DNA of 11,877 nt. Origin: an uncultured Ruminococcus sp. (GTDB lineage Bacteria; Bacillota; Clostridia; Oscillospirales; Ruminococcaceae). The DNA lies in contig CALANW010000044.1 in the NCBI GenBank assembly GCA_937926145.1, forward strand, positions 1 through 11,877, read 5' to 3'. A model generated the notes under the pieces. The model was not told the DNA's origin, searched no databases, and saw only the letters and a program-made list of their open reading frames with translations. Below are positions 1 to 6,274 of this stretch, piece by piece. Numbering within the stretch: the stretch's first letter is position 1; every line of letters starts with the position of its first letter. Both the position numbers and the translations under genes were made by a program.

Positions 1-75
1 GATTTGAACCCTCGCGCCGGTTTCCCGACCTACTCCCTTAGCAGGGGAGCCCCTTAACCACTTGGGTAATTCCGC
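1..75 (-). tRNA. tRNA-Ser (anticodon GCU), 3' end cut by window edge
   Basis: The minus strand begins with a 7-nt acceptor strand (complement of 69-75), followed by the UA and CCCAAG D-arm start usual in serine tRNAs. The anticodon stem-loop has GCT at 40-42 (read on minus), and a long variable arm follows, as expected for a class II tRNA. The T-arm begins (GGTTCAAATC on minus) but the 3' acceptor strand lies beyond position 1. It is transcribed downstream of the tRNA-Ser(UGA) gene, with only 11 nt between them, so one transcript probably carries both. It decodes AGC/AGU. Confidence 0.93.
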
Positions 76-86
76 AGGTTATTTAA

Positions 87-175
<89 letters not shown>

Positions 176-234
176 ATAATATTTTTTTGTGCCGAGGTTA
201 TCACAGAAACATCATTTCCGCAATCGACTTGTTT

Positions 235-263
235 ATTATATCATAACTAAATTTATTTGTCAA
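235..263 (-). promoter_or_regulatory. Sigma-A promoter for the serine tRNA pair
   Basis: On the minus strand a perfect TTGACA (complement of 258-263) and a perfect TATAAT (complement of 235-240) are 17 nt apart. TG sits one base upstream of the -10 box, giving an extended -10. Transcription should start near 228, leaving a leader of about 50 nt before the tRNA-Ser(UGA) gene to be removed by processing. Such a strong promoter suits a tRNA operon. Confidence 0.9.
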
Positions 264-318
264 GCCTTTTTTTGATTTTTATAGAAAATTTTTTAGTATA
301 ACTTTTTTTGAAATAACT

Positions 319-348
319 ATCCGTCCCCGATATTTCACGGGGACGGAT
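319..348 (-). terminator. Probable terminator hairpin after the dynamin operon
   Basis: A perfect 11-bp GC-rich stem (319-329 with 338-348) encloses an 8-nt loop, starting 8 nt past the stop codon of the 582-aa dynamin-like gene. On the minus strand the sequence after the stem is A/T-rich (AGTTATTTC) but lacks a clean T run, so intrinsic termination may be imperfect. It also insulates the tRNA promoter at 235-263 from the operon. It could instead act as an mRNA 3'-end protecting hairpin. Confidence 0.6.
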
Positions 349-355
349 AAAATAT

Positions 356-2104
356 TTAACAGTATTTGCGAAGAACATCAGCAGCTTCATCAAGCACCGC
401 AACGGCTTTGCCGAGGTGAGTCTTGACAGCTTCATTGTTGCTGCTTTCGGTCATTTCCTTAGCCTGAGCGAGAGCATCTCTGCTTGCTTCGACCTGCGTC
501 TGGTAAAGGCTGTCGAAACGTTTGATAGCATTTTCAGCCATTTTCTTGTATGCGCTCTTGAGATCCTTTACGGCGTTTGAACGCACATCGTCAAAGTTTT
601 CGAGCGCTGTATCGATAATGTTTGTCGTTCTTCTTCTGCCGAGAAGATTCTTGAACGAACTCATCGTTTCGGAGGGGTAGCTTCCGTTTTCATCTGCGCC
701 TGCTGCGTTTATGACGGACTGGCTGACAAGCACAAAGCTGTCGGATAAGCCGTTTCCTGCAGTCGCTTCTTCGGCAAGGTTGGCAAGTCCGAGCTTGCGG
801 GCGAGCTCACGTCCCATATTGGCGAGAACTTCGTTGAGAGCCTTTTCGTGTATCTCAATGCACTTTTTGTAAGCTTCGCCGACTTTATCAACGAGGAAAG
901 AGTAGAAATGCTTTTCAACGTCTTCGGGATTGCCCTGATTTCTTGCTTCGTAAATATCCTCACGAAGCTTGGAGAAGAAACCGTACATCCACTGCTCTGC
1001 CTGCTGCTGCATTTCGGTAACGCTGAGAACTATCTTCGGGCGGCGCTCTTCGATAGCCTGCGCAAGTGTGCGGCATTCCTCGTCTATCTTTTCGGAAAGG
1101 TCAACGAGCTTCTGCTTGTCGAGCGCGATCATATCATAGACCATGTGAATCCTCGAAGCCGTGTCGTTGAGCATAAGGTTGAGCATTGTTATAACACGCT
1201 GCGTACGGACAAAATCCTTCTGGAGAATGATCTCACGCTTGAGCGACATTTCAAATTTGAGAAATTCATTTTCGTAGAATTCCTGAAGTCCCGTGAGGTC
1301 GGGGCGGTTAAGTCCTATCTTGCGGCGGTATTCATCGATGCCGCTTACGCCGTAAACGAATGCGTTCGGGACGATACGTTCGCAGCACTCGCTGACACGG
1401 TTGATGATCTTTTCGATATCTTTCATGCTGCCCATAGCATCAATCATATTGACGAGAACGAAAAGCTTGCTGAAGCTCATCGGCTGAATATGCGTTGCAA
1501 GGAAAACCTGTTCCGACTCGGAGAAAGGGGAGAGCGCAGACGCAACATAAACGATAGCGTCAGCGTTTACAAGGTAGTCCTGAACCTGCTTGTCGAGGCA
1601 GTCAAGGTCGGAAAGACCCGGCGTGTCAACAATGCGTATCTCTTTAAGTATCTCCGCATTGTCGCGGATATCGATGTATTCAAGGCTGTCCGGGAAAGCT
1701 CTTGTGAGCTTTTCAAGGCGTTCTCTCTGGAGATCGTCTGCGGTGAGCATGATGCGCTGACCATTGGAAAGAACGGCTTCAGCGCTCGGGGTTTCGCCGT
1801 AGCTTATCGAGTTTATAGTAAAGGTTTCGGGGGCAACGTTTACGGGCGCGATAGATTTTCCGAGGATAGCGTTGATTATAGTGCTCTTTCCGCGCTTGAA
1901 ATCGCCGAGAACAACGAGCGAGAACGGCTCTGTGCGGCGTTTTGTGATAGCTTTATCCCATTGTTTGAGATTGTCGGTGAATTCTTCGCCGAGGATACGG
2001 CAAACGGGCTTGTTGGCGAGAATCTCCCGCATATAATTCTGTATTTTTTCAATGTCGGGTTCAACGTCAGCATAAGTCAGAGTATTATTCGTATTTTCGG
2101 ACAT
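356..2104 (-). CDS. Dynamin-like GTPase without membrane segment (582 aa)
   Basis: This is a bacterial dynamin-family large GTPase, expected to bind and hydrolyse GTP and work with a partner on membranes. Visible motifs, numbered from the ATG: P-loop GDFKRGKST at residues 67-75, a Thr-containing switch I near 94-96, DTPG at 160-163, and NMID at 219-222 as the guanine-specificity motif (Lys of N/TKxD replaced by Met). The rest (about 280-582) is largely helical, as in dynamin stalks, with no obvious membrane span. The ATG at 2104 is preferred because AGGCGGG lies 8 nt upstream; a GTG at 2113 would add three residues and overlap the upstream gene. The upstream stop codon ends 1 nt before this ATG, suggesting translational coupling. 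It is the last gene of the operon, followed by the hairpin at 319-348. The family is certain; the cellular role is unknown. Confidence 0.92.
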   Translation of the reverse strand: MSENTNNTLTYADVEPDIEKIQNYMREILANKPVCRILGEEFTDNLKQWDKAITKRRTEPFSLVVLGDFKRGKSTIINAILGKSIAPVNVAPETFTINSISYGETPSAEAVLSNGQRIMLTADDLQRERLEKLTRAFPDSLEYIDIRDNAEILKEIRIVDTPGLSDLDCLDKQVQDYLVNADAIVYVASALSPFSESEQVFLATHIQPMSFSKLFVLVNMIDAMGSMKDIEKIINRVSECCERIVPNAFVYGVSGIDEYRRKIGLNRPDLTGLQEFYENEFLKFEMSLKREIILQKDFVRTQRVITMLNLMLNDTASRIHMVYDMIALDKQKLVDLSEKIDEECRTLAQAIEERRPKIVLSVTEMQQQAEQWMYGFFSKLREDIYEARNQGNPEDVEKHFYSFLVDKVGEAYKKCIEIHEKALNEVLANMGRELARKLGLANLAEEATAGNGLSDSFVLVSQSVINAAGADENGSYPSETMSSFKNLLGRRRTTNIIDTALENFDDVRSNAVKDLKSAYKKMAENAIKRFDSLYQTQVEASRDALAQAKEMTESSNNEAVKTHLGKAVAVLDEAADVLRKYC

Positions 2105-2105
2105 A

Positions 2106-3095
2106 TCAAACACCCGCCTTTCCTGAATCCGAGCCGAGGATTATTTCACAGCGCACTTCAAGCGCCTGCTTGTTGACGGTGTGAAGATCATCACCGCCGA
2201 TATCATTTCTCCAGCTGTAAAGTGTTTCGCAGTTGAGGAATTCCATTCCCGCAAAATAGCGGCGTTCAAGGAAATTCGTGCTGCTGTCGAGAGAAATGCT
2301 TCTTGCAGGGGTAACGTGGAGTGTTTCATACATTTTTTCAGCCTTGTTCTTGTCAAAGATCTGACCCGTACGGCTGTAAATGTCGTTAAGTCCCTTTTCT
2401 CTGAGTGAAACGAAAACGGACGAGAAATCCTGCGGTCTGTCAAGGCAGATGATGCCTGCACGGTCGGCGGTCACGCAGGAGAGCGTGAGCCAATCCATCA
2501 TTACCGAGGCAAGCTGCTTGCCGTTGTCGGTGACGGGGTTGACAACTTCGCTGTCCATAATGATGCCGAAGCTCGGCGCAGCCTGATAGTAGATGCAGTG
2601 GTTGTTCTGAATGTGACCACATTCGCAGCCGATGAGATACGAAAGCTCATCTTTCGTGCATTTTTCGCACAGACCCGATGTAAGAACGATAACGGGCGAG
2701 GTATTTTCTGCGGAGATAGAGTATATCTCCATTTTGTTCGGCGCATTTCTTACGAAGACTTTCGGAACATCTATCATAAGGCGTTCTGCGCAGGTCTTTG
2801 CGATCGCCCATATCTCGGGATAGCTGCCCTGAGAAACTTCGCTTGCGGTCTTGAATATCTGCTTGAATTTGTTCGGTATTTCGACCGTGACAAGGTTTTT
2901 GTAAATTTTGTTCCAGCCCGAATATGTGATGAATTTCTGACGGACGGAAAAATCCGCATCAAAGCCATAGTCCATTCTTCCGCCGACGATGTGATCCTTT
3001 GATTTTCTTGTTCTTGCGGCGAGATAGTTCGTAAAGCTGGTATCTATATCGAGCAGGGGATTCTGCTTTTCGAGTGAATCGAGAACATCGTTCAT
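2106..3095 (-). CDS. M48-like metallopeptidase homologue with Cys-substituted zinc site (329 aa)
   Basis: The middle of the protein resembles the M48 (Ste24/HtpX-type) zinc peptidase fold. The segment KDELSYLIGCECGHIQNNH at 148-166 lines up with the family's active-site helix, and TADRAG at 209-214 with its downstream (E)xxADRxG motif. The usual HExxH reads CECGH at 157-161 (Cys157, Glu158, His161), and the third zinc ligand, normally Glu three residues before the Ala, is Cys207. The putative catalytic Glu is therefore kept while two ligands are Cys. No signal peptide or transmembrane helix is evident, unlike HtpX, so it is probably cytosolic. A GGAGG lies 9 nt before the ATG. It sits between two dynamin-like genes in one operon, 63 nt after the first and 1 nt before the second. 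It may be a Cys/His zinc enzyme, a structural zinc protein or an inactive scaffold; the sequence does not decide. Confidence 0.8.
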   Translation of the reverse strand: MNDVLDSLEKQNPLLDIDTSFTNYLAARTRKSKDHIVGGRMDYGFDADFSVRQKFITYSGWNKIYKNLVTVEIPNKFKQIFKTASEVSQGSYPEIWAIAKTCAERLMIDVPKVFVRNAPNKMEIYSISAENTSPVIVLTSGLCEKCTKDELSYLIGCECGHIQNNHCIYYQAAPSFGIIMDSEVVNPVTDNGKQLASVMMDWLTLSCVTADRAGIICLDRPQDFSSVFVSLREKGLNDIYSRTGQIFDKNKAEKMYETLHVTPARSISLDSSTNFLERRYFAGMEFLNCETLYSWRNDIGGDDLHTVNKQALEVRCEIILGSDSGKAGV

Positions 3096-3158
3096 CGCTT
3101 TTATCCTCCATTATTATGGTTACTGTCGAAGTCATTGTGACATCATAATATCCGGTTT

Positions 3159-5207
3159 TTATTCATCGTTTGTAAGAGCGTGATGAAGATTGTAGGTTTC
3201 CGCAAGCAGAGAACCGGTGTATTCCGCAATGTTCTGGAGCTTGACTTTTTCATTTTCGGAAACGGTCTTGCGCTCGGCTTTGAGCTGATTGAGGTTGTCG
3301 AGTGTTTTCTGTGTATCTTTGAGGATAATTTCGGTTTCGTCCTCGATCTTCTTTTTAAGTCCCTCGAACGATGCGAATACCTGCTGACGAACAGTTTCGG
3401 AGAAGTCGCTGGAAATGCGCATTTCGTGGAACTGCTTTGAAACGGAGTTCTTGAAGCTGTTCTTGTATTTGTCTATTCTTTCCTGAACGAGAAGCTTATC
3501 AACGGAGAGCTTTCCCGTGAAAGTTCCCGCAAGACCTGCGATAGCCATAATGCAGAGTGTAACAGGGCCTGCCGCAGCAATGCCGAGGAAGCCTGCGAGG
3601 TATGCGGCAGCATAGAATGTTGCGCAGAAGCCTACGAAGCCTGATGCGCCGCCGAGAAGTGCGCCCTTTACGCCTGCCTCACGGAAGCCGACAAAAAGTC
3701 CGCCCGTTCCGACAGAACCGATAGCAACGCCGATGATAGAATCAACGATGCCGCCGTTGCGCGAGTGACGCTGAGGAACGGCAAACATCTCCTGGATTCG
3801 TGCGACCGATGCAAAGAATTCGTCCTCGAATGACTGCAAACGCTCAGCTTCGTCGCTCAGAGCGATGTTTATCTCGTTCTGTATCTGTTCACAGATTATC
3901 TGTGCCTTGTTTTCGATGTTTTCCTTTATCTTTTCGGTGAGCTTTGCATAAACGATCTTTAACTTGTCGCGCTTTAAGTCGTCAGCGGACATAGGATAAT
4001 CATCGATTACCTGCATTGCGGTTTCTTCTATCTGGCTCCAGTAGCCGTCAAGGATAGGCTTCAAGCCATCATAAACCTTGTTTGCGGCATCGTTGATGCG
4101 GACGAATTCAGCACGTTTCTTCGTTCTGATAGCGTCGATCTCTTCAATAGCGGCGTTGTATTTCTCCATAAATTCATCGGTTTCCATCATAAGTGAATTT
4201 TCACGGAGAACAATGGAGTTGATGATCTCCGAGCCGCTGCTGATTATCTTTGTAGCAAGTATCTGGAGGGTGATAGAACCTCTCTCCTGCGTGAGCATAC
4301 GTTCAAGAGCGGCTTCAAAGGTCGGGAAGTTACTCTCTTTGAGCATCTCTTCATTGTGAGCCTGCTTTGCAAGGAGCGCTTTCTTCGCATAAACTCCGAT
4401 TACCTTTGGTTTGCCGATCTTGCGCTTGTAAACGGCAAATTCCTTGGAATCTTCGCCCATAACGGTCTTGGCTTTTTCCATAACATAAGAGCCGATACGC
4501 TTTTCGACCGTTTCAACTATTCTGTCCTCGTCCTCCTTGGAGAATGTTCCGAAGCAGTTTACGGCAAAGATTATCCGTCCCATATCGCTCGTGAGCATTT
4601 TCTTTTCAAGGAATTCCTTTTCAAACTGCGAGAAAGGCGAGTTCGCACTGATAACGAAAACAGCTGCATCAATTTCGGGGAGAATAGAAAGCGTAACGTT
4701 CGTCATCTGCTCATCATCGTTAAGACCGGGAGTGTCGATGATGTCAACGTTGTTCTTGCAGAAGTCGGTCGCATAGTGAACGGTAGCCTGCTTGACGCTT
4801 TCAGCGCGCTTTTCCGATTCGTAGGAAAGCTTTGTTACATAGTCGGCAAGCTTGTTGATATCAACAGTTTCCTTTTCGCCCGTCTTGTATTCGACCTCGA
4901 CATAAGGCGTTTCGCTGTATGTAACACGGTTGAGCGTAGCCGTTGCGGGAAGAACGTCCGCGGGAAGGACTTCCTGACCGAGAAGTGCGTTGATGAGTGT
5001 ACTTTTTCCACGCTTGAATTCGCCGACGATAGCAACTTCAAAATGCTCATTGGCGGTTTTTTCGATAGTGTCAGCGATAGATTTTGCGGTGTTGTTCAGC
5101 TCCAGCTCTTCACTGAATTCTTTCAGCTGGCAAAGGCAGTCTGTAAGCTCGCCGACCGTTTGTTTAAAAGCCGCATAGCTGCCGTAGTTAATAACATTTT
5201 CTCCCAT
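3159..5207 (-). CDS. Dynamin-like GTPase with hydrophobic membrane hairpin (682 aa)
   Basis: This is a large GTPase of the bacterial dynamin-like family. The P-loop GEFKRGKST is at residues 62-70, switch I Thr in PATAT at 87-91, DTPG at 158-161, and the fourth motif is degenerate (VNCFG at 216-220, without the usual Asp). Two long helical regions (about 290-470 and 570-682) flank a Gly/Ala-rich hydrophobic stretch at about 486-565, long enough for two or three membrane-inserted segments. This matches the paddle or hairpin of bacterial dynamins that insert into lipid bilayers. The ATG at 5207 follows AAGGAGG with 5 nt spacing. It is the first gene of the operon, behind the promoter at 5311-5340, and its neighbour two genes on is a second, membrane-segment-free dynamin. 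That asymmetry recalls paired bacterial dynamins. The role could be membrane repair, fusion or defence; the family call is secure, the role is not. Confidence 0.93.
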   Translation of the reverse strand: MGENVINYGSYAAFKQTVGELTDCLCQLKEFSEELELNNTAKSIADTIEKTANEHFEVAIVGEFKRGKSTLINALLGQEVLPADVLPATATLNRVTYSETPYVEVEYKTGEKETVDINKLADYVTKLSYESEKRAESVKQATVHYATDFCKNNVDIIDTPGLNDDEQMTNVTLSILPEIDAAVFVISANSPFSQFEKEFLEKKMLTSDMGRIIFAVNCFGTFSKEDEDRIVETVEKRIGSYVMEKAKTVMGEDSKEFAVYKRKIGKPKVIGVYAKKALLAKQAHNEEMLKESNFPTFEAALERMLTQERGSITLQILATKIISSGSEIINSIVLRENSLMMETDEFMEKYNAAIEEIDAIRTKKRAEFVRINDAANKVYDGLKPILDGYWSQIEETAMQVIDDYPMSADDLKRDKLKIVYAKLTEKIKENIENKAQIICEQIQNEINIALSDEAERLQSFEDEFFASVARIQEMFAVPQRHSRNGGIVDSIIGVAIGSVGTGGLFVGFREAGVKGALLGGASGFVGFCATFYAAAYLAGFLGIAAAGPVTLCIMAIAGLAGTFTGKLSVDKLLVQERIDKYKNSFKNSVSKQFHEMRISSDFSETVRQQVFASFEGLKKKIEDETEIILKDTQKTLDNLNQLKAERKTVSENEKVKLQNIAEYTGSLLAETYNLHHALTNDE

Positions 5208-5310
5208 AGCAACCTCCTTGATTATATATCACGGGAATTTTTGAAAGAACTATTAAAAATATAATGACAGTATTTCACTATAGATGCAAATTACCCAATA
5301 ACTAACATTT

Positions 5311-5340
5311 ATTATATCACATTACTATATAAAATGTCAA
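5311..5340 (-). promoter_or_regulatory. Sigma-A promoter of the dynamin/M48-like operon
   Basis: On the minus strand a perfect TTGACA (complement of 5335-5340) and a perfect TATAAT (complement of 5311-5316) are separated by 18 nt, with TG one base before the -10 box. Transcription should start near 5304, giving a 5' leader of about 97 nt before the first dynamin gene. No second strong promoter is apparent in the short gap at 3096-3158, supporting one transcript for the three genes. Confidence 0.85.
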
Positions 5341-5368
5341 CAATTATTATAAATTTTGCAAAATATTA

Positions 5369-5397
5369 TGGAAAATTAAAAAAAGGTGTGCTATACT
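5369..5397 (+). promoter_or_regulatory. Probable extended -10 promoter for hisA
   Basis: TATACT at 5392-5397 is preceded by TGC, forming an extended -10, with a weak -35 (TGGAAA, 5369-5374) 17 nt upstream. It lies in an A/T-rich divergent intergenic region, back to back with the operon promoter at 5311-5340, with about 30 nt between the two elements. It would produce a leader of about 35 nt before hisA. Confidence 0.6.
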
Positions 5398-5438
5398 TAT
5401 TTATAATTATTCAAAATTGAAAGGAAACAGCGCGAAAT

Positions 5439-6209
5439 ATGAATTTCAGACCATGTATAGATATCCATAACGGCAAGGTCAAGCAGATAGTCGGGGGGAG
5501 CCTTGCGGATAAGGGCAATTCCGCCTCGGAAAATTTCGTTTCCGACTGCGGAGCGGATTTTTATGCCCGTCTTTATAAGGAAAAAGGCTTGAAAGGCGGA
5601 CATATCATAATCCTCAACGCCGCCGACAGCGAATATTACGAAGCCGACCGAAAGCAGGCTTTTTCCGCTCTGCACGAATATGGGGGCGGCCTGCAGGTCG
5701 GAGGCGGAGTAAATGCCGACAACGCCGCCGAGTATATTGAAAACGGCGCGTCGCATATAATAGTCACGTCGTATGTTTTCAAGGACGGAAAGGTGAATTT
5801 CGACAACCTCGGTAAGCTTACAAAAGCTGTCGGAAAGGAACATATCGTCCTCGACCTTTCCTGCCGAAAAAAAGACGATGATTACTACGTTGTCACCGAC
5901 AGATGGCAGAAATTCACCGATATGAAGCTTTCGCCCGAGGTGTTCGACAGGCTTTCATCATACTGCGATGAGTTCCTTGTCCACGCGGTCGATGTCGAGG
6001 GCAAGGCAAGGGGAGTAGAGGAAAAGCTTGCGGAAATGCTCGGTGAGTGGGGAAAGATAACCCTCACCTACGCTGGCGGCATAGGCTCTTTTGACGACCT
6101 TGACACGCTCAAAAGGCTTGGCAAAGGAAAGCTCAACTTCACGGTCGGAAGCGCGCTCGATATTTTCGGCGGAACTATGGAATTTGAAAAAGTTGTACAA
6201 TATCATTGA
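5439..6209 (+). CDS. hisA: Eukaryotic-type HisA, ProFAR isomerase (256 aa)
   Basis: This is 1-(5-phosphoribosyl)-5-[(5-phosphoribosylamino)methylideneamino]imidazole-4-carboxamide isomerase, the fourth step of histidine synthesis, a (beta/alpha)8 barrel in the cytosol. The sequence follows the HIS6 pattern of fungi and plants rather than the usual bacterial HisA: CIDIHNGKVKQIVGG at 6-20, LQVGGG at 85-90, VLDLSCRK at 137-144, DEFLVHAVDVEG at 177-188, YAGGIGS at 211-217 and GSALDIFGG at 237-245. The likely catalytic pair is Asp8 and Asp139. No other his genes are beside it. AAAGGA lies about 14 nt before the ATG, a long spacing, but the N-terminus matches the family start. The stop codon lies inside the -35 box of the next operon, so the genes are adjacent but separately promoted. 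Confidence 0.93.
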   Translation: MNFRPCIDIHNGKVKQIVGGSLADKGNSASENFVSDCGADFYARLYKEKGLKGGHIIILNAADSEYYEADRKQAFSALHEYGGGLQVGGGVNADNAAEYIENGASHIIVTSYVFKDGKVNFDNLGKLTKAVGKEHIVLDLSCRKKDDDYYVVTDRWQKFTDMKLSPEVFDRLSSYCDEFLVHAVDVEGKARGVEEKLAEMLGEWGKITLTYAGGIGSFDDLDTLKRLGKGKLNFTVGSALDIFGGTMEFEKVVQYH

Positions 6210-6234
6210 CAAATTTAGTGAATTTTTGTATAAT
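6206..6234 (+). promoter_or_regulatory. Consensus sigma-A promoter of the beta-mannosidase operon
   Basis: Perfect TTGACA (6206-6211) and perfect TATAAT (6229-6234) are 17 nt apart. The TGA stop codon of hisA (6207-6209) is embedded in the -35 box, so coding end and promoter share bases. Transcription should start about 34 nt before the beta-mannosidase ATG. Confidence 0.92.
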
Positions 6235-6274
6235 TAATAAGATAATATGATTTTGCAAAAGGAGCATACAGCCA

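Noticed and set aside
848..2176. A plus-strand 442-aa open frame
   Set aside because: It lies antisense to the dynamin-like gene, which has clear GTPase motifs. The translated sequence shows no recognisable family, and such long antisense frames follow from codon bias in the real gene.
4356..5264. A plus-strand 302-aa open frame
   Set aside because: It is antisense to the N-terminal GTPase domain of the first dynamin, has no family motif, and runs over the operon's start codon and ribosome binding site.
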